From positions 3,034,501 through 3,098,500 of the forward strand of contig NZ_CP108356.1 in assembly GCF_036237315.1 (NCBI RefSeq): a DNA stretch of 64,000 bases, read 5' to 3'. The notes below the pieces were generated by a model. That model was not told the origin of the DNA. It worked only from the letters and a program-made list of their open reading frames with translations, and did not search any database. Both the position numbers and the translations under genes were made by a program. This document shows, piece by piece, positions 52,634-62,380 of this stretch (position 1 is its first letter; each line of letters begins with the position of its first letter). The stretch comes from Streptomyces sp. NBC_01351 (lineage in GTDB: Bacteria > Actinomycetota > Actinomycetes > Streptomycetales > Streptomycetaceae).

Positions 52634-53188
52634 GTGCTCACTGTCGGCGACCAGTTCCCCACCTTCGACCTGACCGCCTGCGTCTCGCTTGAAGCCGGCA
52701 GCGAGTTCGGGCAGATCGACCACAAGACGTACGAGGGCAAGTGGAAGGTCGTCTTCGCCTGGCCGCTCGACTTCACCTTCGTCTGCCCGACCGAGATCGC
52801 CGCCTTCGGCAAGCTGAACGAGGAGTTCGCCGACCGCGACGCGCAGGTCCTCGGCTTCTCGCTGGACTCCGAGTACGTGCACCACGCCTGGCGCAAGGAC
52901 CACGCCGACCTGCGTGACCTGCCCTTCCCGATGATGTCCGACATCAAGCGCGAGCTCTCCGCCGACCTCGGCATCCTCGGCGAGGACGGCCTGCCGATGC
53001 GCGCCGTCTTCATCGTGGACCCGAACAACGAGATCCAGTTCTCGATGGTGACCGCCGGTTCCGTGGGCCGTAACCCCAAGGAGGTCCTGCGGGTCCTGGA
53101 CGCCCTGCAGACCGACGAGCTGTGCCCCTGCAACTGGAACAAGGGCGAGAGCACCCTCGACGCCGGCGCCCTGCTGGCCGGTGAGTGA
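52634..53188 (+). CDS. ahpC: Alkyl hydroperoxide reductase subunit C (peroxiredoxin)
   Basis: A 184-residue 2-Cys peroxiredoxin: peroxidatic Cys51 in FTFVCPTE and resolving cysteines at 164 and 166 (ELCPCNW). It reduces peroxides and, in actinobacteria, takes electrons from AhpD. The GTG at 52634 follows AAGGAGAGC. ahpD starts 3 nt after its stop. Confidence 0.95.
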   Translation: MLTVGDQFPTFDLTACVSLEAGSEFGQIDHKTYEGKWKVVFAWPLDFTFVCPTEIAAFGKLNEEFADRDAQVLGFSLDSEYVHHAWRKDHADLRDLPFPMMSDIKRELSADLGILGEDGLPMRAVFIVDPNNEIQFSMVTAGSVGRNPKEVLRVLDALQTDELCPCNWNKGESTLDAGALLAGE

Positions 53189-53191
53189 CGG

Positions 53192-53731
53192 ATGTCCCTC
53201 GACTCCCTCAAGTCCGCCATACCGGACTTCGCCAAGGACCTGAAGCTGAACCTCGGTTCGGTCATTGGCAACCAGGACACCCTCACGCAGCAGCAGCTGT
53301 GGGGCACCGTGCTGTCCTGCGCGATCGCCGCCCGCTCCCCGCGCGTCCTGCGTGAGCTGGAGCCGGAGGCGAAGGCGGTCCTGTCGCCGGAGGCGTACAC
53401 CGCCGCCAAGTCCGCCGCAGCGGTCATGGCGATGAACAACGTCTTCTACCGCACCCGCCACCTGCTCTCCGACCCGGAGTACAACAAGCTGCGGGCGGGT
53501 CTGCGGATGAACGTCATCGGCAACCCGGGCGTGGAGAAGGTCGACTTCGAGCTGTGGTCGCTCGCCGTCTCCGCGATCAACGGCTGCGGCCAGTGCCTGG
53601 ACTCGCACGAGCAGGTCCTGCGCAAGCACGGCCTCGACCGCGAGACGGTCCAGGAGGCCTTCAAGATCGCCTCGGTGATCCAGGCCGTCGCCGTCACCCT
53701 CGACGCGGAAGCGGCCCTGGCCGCCGAGTAG
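53192..53731 (+). CDS. ahpD: Alkyl hydroperoxide reductase AhpD
   Basis: A 179-residue all-helical protein with the catalytic CGQC (Cys132, Cys135) and the proton-relay His139 in [11 protein letters not shown], as in mycobacterial AhpD. It passes electrons from dihydrolipoamide to AhpC. It forms an operon with ahpC, under OxyR control. Confidence 0.95.
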   Translation: MSLDSLKSAIPDFAKDLKLNLGSVIGNQDTLTQQQLWGTVLSCAIAARSPRVLRELEPEAKAVLSPEAYTAAKSAAAVMAMNNVFYRTRHLLSDPEYNKLRAGLRMNVIGNPGVEKVDFELWSLAVSAINGCGQCLDSHEQVLRKHGLDRETVQEAFKIASVIQAVAVTLDAEAALAAE

Positions 53732-53760
53732 TCACCCGAGTCGCCCGTACGAGGACCACC

Positions 53761-53796
53761 AGGGCCCCCGCAGCCGTCACCGGCGGCGGGGGCCCT
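53761..53796. terminator. Terminator of ahpCD
   Basis: AGGGCCCCCGC pairs with GCGGGGGCCCT around a 14-nt loop, between convergent genes. Confidence 0.8.
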
Positions 53797-53802
53797 GCGC
53801 GT

Positions 53803-54471
53803 TCACTTCTTCTTCAGCGTCTCCATCAGCACGCGCGCGTCCTCGATCATCGCCGCCCGGAGCGCGTCCCCGTCGATCTCGGCGTCCCCGTCCTCGCCCC
53901 ACCACTGAGCGGTGAGCACGAAGACCGCCCCGCCGTCGAGCACCAGGAGCCGCGGCGACCTCACCTGGCCGCCGACCAGCGCCCGTTCCCCGAGCCCGGG
54001 GACCTCCTCCGGGTCCACGGGCATCAGGTCCACGTACGGGTCGAGCAGGAGCGTGGTGCCGAACTCCGGCCCGGGATCGGTCTTCTTGTGCAGTTCGACC
54101 TGCACCTCGCCGTAGTACGAGGCCCGCTCCGGCACCCGCGGCGAGCTGTAGGCGCACGAGGACCAGTCCAGCGCGGGACCCTCGTGATGCCGCTGCCGAC
54201 CGTCCATGAATCCCCCGGCCAGGGAGCCGAGCGTGGCGAGCGGCGCGTCCTTGCACAGGTCCTCGGAGTGCCGGTACGAGATCCTCGGCGCATCGGTGAA
54301 TCGATCCTGCGCGGCCAGCACCCCGGCCCACACCGCCGAGGCCACCACGGCCCCGCCCAGCGCCCACAGCCAGGGCCGCGGCCGGCCCCGCGAGGGCTCG
54401 GGCGCCGCCGCCTCCTCGGCCGGTTGGCCGTCGGTCCGCCACTCGCCGTCGAGCTCGGGCTCGCCTATCAC
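53803..54471 (-). CDS. Membrane-anchored hypothetical protein
   Basis: A 222-residue protein with one transmembrane helix (about 35-55, WLWALGGAVVASAVWAGVLAA) and an extracytoplasmic domain with SEDLCKDAPLATLG and a second Cys in WSSCAYS, which may form a disulfide. Its GTG overlaps the AI-2E-family gene stop as GTGA. The domain resembles DUF3558-type lipoprotein domains only loosely. Function unknown. Confidence 0.7.
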   Translation of the reverse strand: MIGEPELDGEWRTDGQPAEEAAAPEPSRGRPRPWLWALGGAVVASAVWAGVLAAQDRFTDAPRISYRHSEDLCKDAPLATLGSLAGGFMDGRQRHHEGPALDWSSCAYSSPRVPERASYYGEVQVELHKKTDPGPEFGTTLLLDPYVDLMPVDPEEVPGLGERALVGGQVRSPRLLVLDGGAVFVLTAQWWGEDGDAEIDGDALRAAMIEDARVLMETLKKK

Positions 54472-55802
54472 GCCTCCCCCTCCATCCGGCTGACTGCCGT
54501 GGAGCCGTGCGGCGCCGGGCCGACCGGGGTGGCGGTCGGGTGCAGCTGCTCGCGCGAGTACGCCCGCAGGTAGCCCACCGCCGTGTTGGTGACGGCGACC
54601 AGCGGTACGGCGACCACGGCTCCGCCGATGCCCGCGATCATCCCGCCGGCGGCCACCGACAGCACCACGGCGAGCGGGTGGACCCGTACCGCCCGGCCCA
54701 GGATGAAGGGCTGGAGCACGTGCCCCTCGATCTGCTGCACCGCGAGCACCACGCCCAGGACGGCCAGGGCGATGACCGGCCCCTGGGTCACCAGCGCCAC
54801 GACCACCGCGAGGGCGCCCGAGATCACGGCGCCGACGAGCGGGATGAAGGCGAACAGGAAGATGAAGACGGCGAGCGGCACGGCCATCGTCACGTCGAGG
54901 AAGTAGAGCCCGAGGCCGATGAAGACGGCGTCGATGAGCGCGACGAGCACGGTGCCCCGGACGTACGCGGTCAGCGTGCGCCAGGCGCGCGGACCGGCGC
55001 CCGCGACACCGGGCCGGGCGGCGGCCGGGACCAGGCCGAGCGCCCAGGTCCAGATCTTCTTGCCGTCGTGGAGCAGGAAGAGCGTCGAGAACATCGCGAG
55101 CAGCATGCCGGTCAGGACCTCGACGAGCACCGTCACGCCTTGCAGGCCGGCGGAGGTGATCTGCTCGGTGTTGGTGCCGATCGTCTCGCTGAGGTTCTTC
55201 GCGATGTCGTTGATCTGCTTCTCGGTCACGTGGAACGGACTGTCCAGTGCCCAGGACTTGAGTTCGTTGATGCCCTCGCGGAGCCGGTTGGAGAGGTCGT
55301 CGAGGTTCTCCATGACCTGCCAGACCACGAACCAGCCGACGAGCCCGATGACCACGAAGCCGAGGATGGCGGTGACGGCGGTGGCGAGTCCGCGCGGCAT
55401 GCCGAGGCGGCGCAGCCGGACCACGAAGGGCTGGAGCAGCGCGGTGACGAGCATGGCGGCGGCGAAGGCGAGGACGACCAGGCGGACTTCGCTGATCACC
55501 TTCATCAGCACCCAGAGCATCCCTGCGAGGAGCAGCAGCCGCCAGCTGACCTCGGCGGCCACGCGCATGCCCCACGGGACCACGGTCGCCGGATCGGGGC
55601 GCTCGGGGAGGGCGACGGCGGCCGGGGGCCGCGGCGGCCGCGGGGGCACGGGCGGAGTCGTGGGCATGGGCGGAGCCATGACGGGACCCGGCAGTTCGCC
55701 TCTCGCCTCGGCCTCGACCTCGGCGCGCCGCTCGTCGAGCCGCGCCTCCATCCGGTTCAGCCTGCTCCCGAGCCGGCCGAGCCAGCCTGCCCTCTTCGCC
55801 AT
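54468..55802 (-). CDS. AI-2E family (PerM/UPF0118) membrane transporter
   Basis: A 444-residue protein: Pro-rich cytoplasmic N-terminus, then about eight transmembrane segments with the family pattern VLAFAAAMLVTALLQPFVVRLRRLGMPRGLATAV, FLLHDGKKIWTW, FIPLVGAVISGALAVVVAL, QQIEGHVLQPFILGRAVRVHPL. Members export autoinducer-2 or act in Na/H exchange. The ATG at 55802 follows GGAAGGGAC. Confidence 0.88.
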   Translation of the reverse strand: MAKRAGWLGRLGSRLNRMEARLDERRAEVEAEARGELPGPVMAPPMPTTPPVPPRPPRPPAAVALPERPDPATVVPWGMRVAAEVSWRLLLLAGMLWVLMKVISEVRLVVLAFAAAMLVTALLQPFVVRLRRLGMPRGLATAVTAILGFVVIGLVGWFVVWQVMENLDDLSNRLREGINELKSWALDSPFHVTEKQINDIAKNLSETIGTNTEQITSAGLQGVTVLVEVLTGMLLAMFSTLFLLHDGKKIWTWALGLVPAAARPGVAGAGPRAWRTLTAYVRGTVLVALIDAVFIGLGLYFLDVTMAVPLAVFIFLFAFIPLVGAVISGALAVVVALVTQGPVIALAVLGVVLAVQQIEGHVLQPFILGRAVRVHPLAVVLSVAAGGMIAGIGGAVVAVPLVAVTNTAVGYLRAYSREQLHPTATPVGPAPHGSTAVSRMEGEA

Positions 55803-55857
55803 GTCCGTCCCTTCCCCCCCACCCACTGGTCACGCCTCGACCGACCGTACACGCGAG

Positions 55858-55888
55858 GAGCCCCGCACCGTAGAACGGTGCGAGGCTC
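55858..55888 (-). terminator. Terminator of the lytic-transglycosylase-like gene
   Basis: GAGCCcCGCACCG and CGGTGCGaGGCTC pair around TAGAA with one mismatch, downstream of the leftward stop at 55925. Confidence 0.75.
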
Positions 55889-55924
55889 TTCGAAGTCGAG
55901 CGCGCGGTACGGCGGGGGTGGTGC

Positions 55925-56626
55925 CTAGTACCAGCCGTTGGCCTGGTGGAAGTTCCAGGCGGCGCAGGGGCTGCCGTAGCGGTCTTCCATGTAGTTCAGG
56001 CCCCACTTGATCTGCGTCGCGGGGTTGGTGCGCCAGTCGGCACCGGCCGAGGCCATCTTCGTGCCCGGGAGCGCCTGGACCAGACCGTACGCGCCCGAGG
56101 ACTTGTTCACGGCCAGGTAGTTCCAGGTGGATTCCTGGTTGATGATCTTCGAGAAGCACGAGAACTGGTCGGCCGGGACCATCTGCTGGGCGATGGCCTT
56201 GACCTGGGCGACCGTGTAGGAGGCCTGCACGGCGAAGTCGCCGGCGCTGCGGGTGGCGGAGCGGCTGGCCGCTTCCTTCGCCTCGCGGTCCGCCTTCGCC
56301 TTGGCGTCGGCTTCGGCCTTGGCCTTCTCCGCCGCGGCCTTCTTGGACTTGGCGTCCTCGGCGGCCTGGATGCGGGCGTTCTCCTCGGCCGAGCGCTTGG
56401 CGTCGGCGTCGGCAGCGTGGGCGATGGTGTCGGCCTGCTGGGTCAGGGACCCGCTCTGGACCGACGCCTGGTCGCCGACCGGGATGTCGGCAAGGAGAGT
56501 CGCGCCGGACGCGGTCGTCTCGAGATCGTTCGTGGGGTCGCCGGTGGCAACGCCCACAACTGCGCCGACGGTGGTGACCGCGGTGGCCGAAGCCACTGCG
56601 AACCCCCGGACCGAGATCCGGCTCAC
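55925..56626 (-). CDS. Secreted lytic-transglycosylase-like protein
   Basis: A 233-residue exported protein: signal segment AVASATAVTTVGAVVGVATG, a charged Ala/Lys/Glu coiled coil (about 85-150), then a C-terminal SLT-like domain with FSCFSKIINQESTWN (catalytic Glu), SSGAYGLVQALPGTKM and IKWGLNYMEDRYGSPCAAWNFHQANGWY, the last with a Cys pairing to the first. It should cut peptidoglycan glycan strands. The GTG at 56626 follows GGAAGGAC. Confidence 0.85.
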   Translation of the reverse strand: MSRISVRGFAVASATAVTTVGAVVGVATGDPTNDLETTASGATLLADIPVGDQASVQSGSLTQQADTIAHAADADAKRSAEENARIQAAEDAKSKKAAAEKAKAEADAKAKADREAKEAASRSATRSAGDFAVQASYTVAQVKAIAQQMVPADQFSCFSKIINQESTWNYLAVNKSSGAYGLVQALPGTKMASAGADWRTNPATQIKWGLNYMEDRYGSPCAAWNFHQANGWY

Positions 56627-57046
56627 ACGGTGTCCTTCCAGCAGCGTCCGCAGTGACCGAGCGGGCGCAAAGTTGCCCTCGACTCTGGCCTCCGTGGTGC
56701 TTCGGTCACTGGAGGCGCGGGCCCGTGGGCAGCTCCCTCGCGGGGGCTGCCGCTTGAAACTCCGGGCGGCATACGGCGATCGACTGTGGAGTTGTGGTGC
56801 TGCGCGTACCTCACGGGATACCGGAGATACAGATGTGCCGTATGCGGGGCCTGACGGAAACCAGACTCTGCCGGACCTCGACGCCGCAAGGCAATTCTCC
56901 GTTGCGTGGGAAAGGTCACACCTGGCATGTCGCCGCTGATTCCGACAAAGACCTGTGCAGCACGACGCCGCCCGGCTAGGCTCTCGGGCCTTTGCCGGGC
57001 GGCGCCAACTTCCTTCCACTATGGGCGTTTTACCCCTGCGTGCTGC
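56627..57046. other. Long region upstream of the transglycosylase gene
   Basis: These 420 bases lie between the phoH stop and the transglycosylase start, both leftward. No coding frame is convincing. It is long enough for a 5' UTR regulator; I looked for a ydaO (c-di-AMP) riboswitch, common before such genes in Streptomyces, and did not find its conserved blocks. Confidence 0.5.
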
Positions 57047-58363
57047 TTACAGCGATTCGAGCATCTCCGTGACAAGGGCGGCGATCGGAGAGCGCTCGGA
57101 GCGGTTGAGCGTGACGTGGGCGAAGAGCGGATGTCCCTTCAACTTCTCGACCACGGCGACGACTCCGTCGTACCGGCCGACCCTGAGGTTGTCCCGCTGG
57201 GCCACGTCGTGGGTGAGAACCACCCGCGAATTCGCACCGATTCGGGACAGAACGGTCAGCAGGACGTTCCGTTCCAGCGACTGCGCCTCGTCCACGATCA
57301 CGAAGGCGTCGTGCAGCGAGCGGCCGCGGATGTGCGTGAGCGGCAGGACCTCCAGCATCCCGCGGTTCAGCACCTCCTCGATGACCTCGCGCCCGGCCAC
57401 CGCCGAGAGGGTGTCGAAGACCGCCTGGGCCCAGGGGCTCATCTTCTCGGAGGCGTCCCCGGGCAGGTACCCGAGGTCCTGGCCGCCCACCGCGTACAGC
57501 GGCCGGAAGACCATCACCTTCTGATGCTGCCTCCGCTCCAGCACCGCCTCCAGGCCCGCGCACAGCGCGAGCGCCGACTTTCCGGTGCCGGCCCGGCCGC
57601 CCATCGAGATGATGCCGATCTCCGGGTCGAGCAGGAGGTCCAGCGCGATGCGCTGCTCGGCGCTGCGGCCGTGCAGCCCGAAGGCCTCGCGGTCGCCCCG
57701 GACGAGCTTCACGTTGCCGTCGGCCGTGACCCGGCCGAGTGCCTTGCCGCGCTCGGACTGCAGGACCAGTCCGGTGTGCACGGGCAGTTCCGCGGCCTCC
57801 GGAACGTAGAGCCGGTCCTCCGAGTAGAGGAGGTCGACCTGTTCTCCGGAGAGGGAGAGCTCGCTCATCCCGGTCCAGCCGGCATCGGTGATCGCGAGCT
57901 CGGCGCGGTACTCCTCGGCGATCAGCCCCACCGAGGAGGCCTTGATGCGCAGTGGGAGATCCTTCGAGACCACCGTGACGTCGTAGCCCTCGGCCTGGAG
58001 GTTGCGGGCGACCGCCAGGATGCGCGAGTCGTTGTCCCCCAACCGGAAACCGGCGGGCAGGACGCTCGGGTCGGAGTGGTTGAGCTCGACGCGCAGGGTG
58101 CCGCCCAGATCGCCCAGTGGGATGGGAGCGTCGAGGCGACCGTTGCGAACCCGGAAGTCGTCGAGCAGGCGCAGGGCCTGGCGCGCGAAGTAGCCGAGTT
58201 CGGGATGGTGCCTCTTTGCCTCCAGCTCGGTGATCACCACGATCGGGAGCACGACCTCGTGCTCGTCGAAGCGGGAGATCGCGTTGGGGTCTGCCAGCAG
58301 GACGCTGGTGTCGAGGACATAGGTCCGCCTGTCGGGCAGGCGGCGCTTTGTGCTGGTCACCAC
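57047..58363 (-). CDS. PIN-PhoH ATPase (PhoH2 type)
   Basis: A 438-residue protein. The N-terminal PIN RNase domain ([34 protein letters not shown]) carries the acidic metal ligands; the C-terminal PhoH domain has Walker [11 protein letters not shown] and Walker [10 protein letters not shown]. The pair acts as an RNA helicase-nuclease in actinobacteria. GTG at 58363 or 58360 gives VVTSTK. Confidence 0.9.
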   Translation of the reverse strand: MVTSTKRRLPDRRTYVLDTSVLLADPNAISRFDEHEVVLPIVVITELEAKRHHPELGYFARQALRLLDDFRVRNGRLDAPIPLGDLGGTLRVELNHSDPSVLPAGFRLGDNDSRILAVARNLQAEGYDVTVVSKDLPLRIKASSVGLIAEEYRAELAITDAGWTGMSELSLSGEQVDLLYSEDRLYVPEAAELPVHTGLVLQSERGKALGRVTADGNVKLVRGDREAFGLHGRSAEQRIALDLLLDPEIGIISMGGRAGTGKSALALCAGLEAVLERRQHQKVMVFRPLYAVGGQDLGYLPGDASEKMSPWAQAVFDTLSAVAGREVIEEVLNRGMLEVLPLTHIRGRSLHDAFVIVDEAQSLERNVLLTVLSRIGANSRVVLTHDVAQRDNLRVGRYDGVVAVVEKLKGHPLFAHVTLNRSERSPIAALVTEMLESL

Positions 58364-58788
58364 GGAAGGACGTACCCCCTCGGAAGAGGTCGGGCCATGA
58401 AGACCGGACCGGTCATCGGCACCCATGCCAGGGCCGATTTCCGGCCCTCCACTCCGTCCGTGCGAACCGCACGTGCGTCCTGGTGCAAAGGGCCTCCCGG
58501 GCGGACGACCCCATGCCGTCCGCTGAGACTCGACACCCGTGGATCGGGCATCGACCTGAAAGGGATATTCCCCGATCAGGCCAGGCCATGCCATGGCATA
58601 TGACGGACGCTCGGTGAATCCCTGGTGAAGGGTTCCGGGGGTGAGGGGAGCGGAAGGGGGGCATGCCGGTGCCGAGGCGCCGTCAGGCGCCCCGGGTGGC
58701 AGCAGGGTGGGGGATTTCCGGCCGAGGAGAACGGACCGGGAGAACAGACCGGAGACCGGACGAGGAGACCGGACGGGGAGCCGCGGGC
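58364..58788. other. Region between uppS-like and phoH genes
   Basis: These 425 bases precede the leftward phoH gene and follow the uppS-like stop. They carry perfect palindromes CGCACGTGCG (58468-58477) and ATGCCATGGCAT (58588-58599). No gene is credible; it probably holds the phoH promoter and a long leader. Confidence 0.45.
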
Positions 58789-59550
58789 TCAGCTTCCGTA
58801 GCGCCGGTGGCGGGCCGCGTAGTCGCGCAGGGCCCGCAGGAAGTCGACCTTGCGGAAGGCCGGCCAGAAGACCTCGCAGAAGTAGTACTCGGAGTGCGCG
58901 CTCTGCCAGAGCATGAAGCCCGACAGCCGCTGCTCGCCGCTGGTGCGGATGACCAGGTCCGGGTCGGGCTGGCCGCGCGTGTAGAGGTGCTCGGCGATGT
59001 GGTCGATGTCCAGGATCTCGGCGAGCTCCTCGAAGGAGGTGCCCTTCTGCGCGTGCTCCAGGAGCAGCGAGCGGACCGCGTCGGCGATCTCCTGGCGGCC
59101 GCCGTAGCCCACGGCGACGTTGACGAGTATGCCGTCGACGTCGTGCGTGGCCTGCTCGGCCTCCTTCAGGACGGTCTGCGTCCGGGTGGGGAGGATGTCG
59201 AGGTTGCCCACGTGGTGGACGCGCCAGCGGCCGTCCGCGGCGAGGCCGCGCACGGTGTTCTCGATGATGTTGAGCAGCGGGCGGAGCTCGACCTCGGGCC
59301 GGTCCAGGTTGTCCGTGGAGAGCATCCACAGGGTGACGACCTCGACGTCGGTCTCGGTGCACCACCCCAGCATCTCGGAGATCTTGTCGGCCCCCGCCTG
59401 GTGGCCCTGCTCCGTCGTGCCTCCGGACGCCTTCGCCCAGCGCCGGTTCCCGTCCAGGATGACGCCGATGTGCTTGGGTGCCTCGTCATGGTCGAGGCGG
59501 CCTTCCACCCGGCGTGCGTAGAGCCTGTACACCAGGTCGCGCAGCTTCAC
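58789..59550 (-). CDS. uppS: cis-Prenyl diphosphate synthase (isoprenyl transferase)
   Basis: A 253-residue cis-prenyltransferase: [12 protein letters not shown] (Asp of the diphosphate site), [23 protein letters not shown] and [23 protein letters not shown], the signature for the second substrate site. It makes undecaprenyl- or shorter cis-polyprenyl diphosphate, the lipid carrier precursor of the cell wall. The GTG at 59550 follows GGAAG. Streptomyces often have more than one such gene, so chain length is uncertain. Confidence 0.9.
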   Translation of the reverse strand: MKLRDLVYRLYARRVEGRLDHDEAPKHIGVILDGNRRWAKASGGTTEQGHQAGADKISEMLGWCTETDVEVVTLWMLSTDNLDRPEVELRPLLNIIENTVRGLAADGRWRVHHVGNLDILPTRTQTVLKEAEQATHDVDGILVNVAVGYGGRQEIADAVRSLLLEHAQKGTSFEELAEILDIDHIAEHLYTRGQPDPDLVIRTSGEQRLSGFMLWQSAHSEYYFCEVFWPAFRKVDFLRALRDYAARHRRYGS

Positions 59551-59684
59551 GATCTTCCAGCCCCTCCGTGCAATGCCCCCGTGCGAAATGCGGTGCGGTC
59601 CCTCCCCCGAGGCGGCCACATTACTGCGCGGCGGGTGGGGGTACCCAACTCGGTCTGTCACAACTCCGTGATAGGGAGGACAAC

Positions 59685-60722
59685 GTGACTGATACCAATC
59701 CCTATCGGGCAGAACCTGCACGCTACGACTCCATGGAGTACCGGCGCACCGGCCACAGCGGCCTCAGGCTCCCCGCCATCTCCCTCGGCCTCTGGCACAA
59801 CTTCGGCGACGACAGGTCCCTGGGGTCCCAGCGGGCGATCCTGCGCCGGGCCTTCGACCTGGGCGTCACCCACTTCGACCTGGCGAACAACTACGGCCCG
59901 CCCCCCGGCTCCGCCGAGCTGAACTTCGGCAAGATCTTCGCGCAGGACTTCGCGTCCTACCGCGACGAGCTGATCCTCTCCACCAAGGCCGGCTACCTGA
60001 TGCACCCGGGGCCGTACGGCGAGTGGGGCAGCCGCAAGTACCTGCTCGCCTCGCTCGACGCCTCCCTGAAGCGGATGGGCGTGGACTACGTCGACGTCTT
60101 CTACTCGCACCGCTTCGACCCGGAGACCCCCCTGGAGGAGACCATGGGCGCCCTCGCGTCCGCGGTCCAGCAGGGCAAGGCGCTCTACGTCGGCGTGTCC
60201 TCCTACACCGCGGAGCAGACGGCGGAGGCGGCGCGGATCCTGCGCGGCATGGGCGTGCGGCTGCTGATCCACCAGCCCTCGTACTCCATGATCAACCGCT
60301 GGACGGAGGAGGACGGCCTGCTCGACACCCTGGAGGAGGCCGGCATGGGCTGCATCTCCTTCGCGCCGCTCGCGCAGGGGCTGCTGACGGGCAAGTACCT
60401 CAAGGACATCCCGGAGGGCTCCCGCGCCACCCAGGGCAAGTCCCTGAACCCGGCGCTGCTCTCGGAGGACGTCGTACGGCGCCTGAACGGCCTCAACGAG
60501 ATCGCCGTGCGGCGCGGGCAGTCCCTGGCCCAGCTGGCGCTGACGTGGGTGCTGCGCGACGAGCGGATGACCTCGGCCCTGATCGGCGCATCGAGCGTGA
60601 AACAGCTCGAGGAGAACGTGGCGGCGCTGGCCGGAGCCCCTCTTTCGGAGGCGGAGCTGAAGGAGATCGACTCCTTCGCGGTGTCCACCCCCGGCACGAA
60701 CATCTGGGCCCAGCGAGGCTGA
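59685..60722 (+). CDS. Aldo/keto reductase (YghZ-like)
   Basis: A 345-residue NADPH-dependent TIM-barrel reductase: FDLANNYGPPPGSAE (Asp and catalytic Tyr), LSTKAGY (Lys), FYSHRFDPETP (His), and the C-terminal SALIGASSVKQLEEN cofactor loop. The match is to the L-glyceraldehyde-3-phosphate reductase subgroup. The GTG at 59685 follows AGGGAGGA. It is divergent from the prenyltransferase gene. Confidence 0.92.
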   Translation: MTDTNPYRAEPARYDSMEYRRTGHSGLRLPAISLGLWHNFGDDRSLGSQRAILRRAFDLGVTHFDLANNYGPPPGSAELNFGKIFAQDFASYRDELILSTKAGYLMHPGPYGEWGSRKYLLASLDASLKRMGVDYVDVFYSHRFDPETPLEETMGALASAVQQGKALYVGVSSYTAEQTAEAARILRGMGVRLLIHQPSYSMINRWTEEDGLLDTLEEAGMGCISFAPLAQGLLTGKYLKDIPEGSRATQGKSLNPALLSEDVVRRLNGLNEIAVRRGQSLAQLALTWVLRDERMTSALIGASSVKQLEENVAALAGAPLSEAELKEIDSFAVSTPGTNIWAQRG

Positions 60723-60759
60723 CCTGCACGTTTGCCCGTAGGGCCCGGAAGACAAAAAA

Positions 60760-60794
60760 CGGGCCGGTCCGTGGGGGGGATACGGACCGGCCCG
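60760..60794 (-). terminator. Terminator between aldo/keto reductase and prepilin peptidase genes
   Basis: CGGGCCGGTCCGT pairs perfectly with ACGGACCGGCCCG; on the minus strand it is followed by a six-T run, so it best serves the leftward peptidase gene. Confidence 0.85.
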
Positions 60795-60853
60795 AGGGGG
60801 GGGTTCCACCATAACCCTTCGTAAAGCGTGATGCGTGCATTGCCGCGACACGA

Positions 60854-61630
60854 TTACGCTCCGAAGCCGGCCAGCAGCACTCCGGTGAGCGCTCCGGCCG
60901 CCATGAAGGGGCCGAAGGCGAAGGCCCGCTTCCGGGCCTCGGGGCCCCGCAGCACTAGGGCCAGCCCGTACAGGGCCCCGTAGAGGAAGCCCAGGAAGGC
61001 CCCGGCGACCCATACCCCCCACCCGTACCACCCAAGAGCGACCCCCAGCGAGAGCGCCAGCTTGACGTCGCCGAAGCCCATCCCCGCGGGGTTGATCAGG
61101 AACAGCAGGAGGTACGCGGCCCCGAGCGCGCCGCCGCCGAGCAGCGCGCCCCGCCAGTCGCCCGCGGCGCGGGGCAGGAGGGCGGCGGCCCCGAGCCCGG
61201 CGGCGAACGCGGCGGCGAGCGGCAGGGTCAGCGGGTCGGGCAGCCGGTGCACGGCCCGGTCGACGAGCGCGAGCAGCACGAGCACGGGGGCGAGCCCCAC
61301 GTACACCCCCACCTCGGGCCGCGCCCCGACCGCCGCGGCGAGCAGGGCGCAGATGCCTCCGGTGAGTACGGCCAGGGGCGCCGCCCGCCGTCCGTACGCG
61401 TGCGCGGCCGTGACCACGGGCGGCGGGGTGTCCGGGCCCTGCACGACGGCCCCTGCGGGGACCCGGCAGCGGGCGGGGCCGAGCCAGCCGGGCAGGGCGT
61501 GCCCCTCGGGGCAGCGGCCCTGCCAGGGCTCCCCCGGCGCGACGGAGAACCGGTATGCGGCGCGCGGCAGCAGCCATCCCGCGGCGGCGCCGTAGCCGGC
61601 GGCGGCGAGCAAGATCAGGACGACACCCAT
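60854..61630 (-). CDS. A24-family prepilin peptidase
   Basis: A 258-residue membrane aspartyl protease. The two catalytic Asp motifs are ALVDRAVHRLPD and GMGFGDVKLA (GxGDxK) in about seven hydrophobic segments. It should cut the leader of type IV pilin-like or Tad pilin precursors. The ATG at 61630 starts directly at the first helix; the open frame further upstream is basic and non-coding. Confidence 0.88.
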   Translation of the reverse strand: MGVVLILLAAAGYGAAAGWLLPRAAYRFSVAPGEPWQGRCPEGHALPGWLGPARCRVPAGAVVQGPDTPPPVVTAAHAYGRRAAPLAVLTGGICALLAAAVGARPEVGVYVGLAPVLVLLALVDRAVHRLPDPLTLPLAAAFAAGLGAAALLPRAAGDWRGALLGGGALGAAYLLLFLINPAGMGFGDVKLALSLGVALGWYGWGVWVAGAFLGFLYGALYGLALVLRGPEARKRAFAFGPFMAAGALTGVLLAGFGA

Positions 61631-61952
61631 CCCGCGACGGTAGCGCCGGCGGGTGCCGCTGCACGGGGCTTGTCCCCTACCCGCCCTTCCACCGTTCCTC
61701 CCCCAGCCACCGCTGGGAGGTGCCCCCAGGGGCTCCGCCCCAGACCCCGTACGTGCGCTGCGCGCCCGTGCCCTCAAACGCCGGGCGGGCTGGAGTGCCG
61801 CGCAGCGGCACTTCCAGCCTCGCCGGCGTTTGAGGCGTGGGGGTCCCCCCGGACGGAGTCTGGGGGAGGGTCTGGGGCGGAGCCCCAGCTCGGGAAGGGG
61901 CGGGGCGGGGAGAAGGCCCCGCGCAGCGGCACCCGCGCCCTACCCTGGCCGC
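61631..61952. other. Region between prepilin peptidase and DUF192 genes, with dispersed palindrome
   Basis: These 322 bases lie between divergent genes. The middle is a copy of the dispersed repeat (61771-61836, arms CCTCAAACGCCGG.../CCGGCGTTTGAGG with an inner GTGCCGC-GCA-GCGGCAC hairpin), flanked by GGGGCTCCGCCCCAGA and TCTGGGGCGGAGCCCC, itself an inverted pair. No gene. Confidence 0.7.
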
Positions 61953-62321
61953 ATGGCGAACTGGCGGGACGGCAAAGGCATCCTCACCGTCGGAGAGGCG
62001 GCGATCCCCCTGGAGGTCGCCGCCTCCTACCGGGCCCGGACTCGGGGCCTCCTCGGCCGGGACGGAGTGACCGGCGCGCTGCTGCTCACCCCCGCCGCGG
62101 GCGTGCACACCTTTCGGATGCGGTTCGCGATCGACGTGGCGTACCTGGACCGGAACCTCCGCGTGCTCGCCGTCACCACCATGCCCCCCGGCCGGCTCGG
62201 GCTGCCCCGCCCGCGCTCCCGGCACGTCCTGGAGGCCGGGGCCGGGGTGATGGCCGGATGGGGACTGCGGGTCGGAACGAGGGTGAAGGTGGACGTATCA
62301 GGGCGTCTCATGCGCGGCTAG
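61953..62321 (+). CDS. DUF192 protein
   Basis: A 122-residue beta-barrel protein with ASYRARTRGLLGRDGV, GVHTFRMRFAIDVAYLDRNLRVL and ARHVLEAGAG-type HVLEAGAGVMAGWGL, the complete DUF192 pattern. It is commonly found beside prepilin peptidase and Tad pilus genes. No signal peptide. Function unknown. Confidence 0.85.
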   Translation: MANWRDGKGILTVGEAAIPLEVAASYRARTRGLLGRDGVTGALLLTPAAGVHTFRMRFAIDVAYLDRNLRVLAVTTMPPGRLGLPRPRSRHVLEAGAGVMAGWGLRVGTRVKVDVSGRLMRG

Positions 62322-62380
62322 GCGAGGCCCCTCCCCGGCGGTAGGTTGGGGCGGTTGAGCTGGGGTCTCAGGGGAGCTGC

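Noticed and set aside
56627..57046. ydaO-type c-di-AMP riboswitch before the transglycosylase gene
   Set aside because: The conserved blocks of that riboswitch could not be found on the transcribed strand; only the length of the leader suggests regulation.
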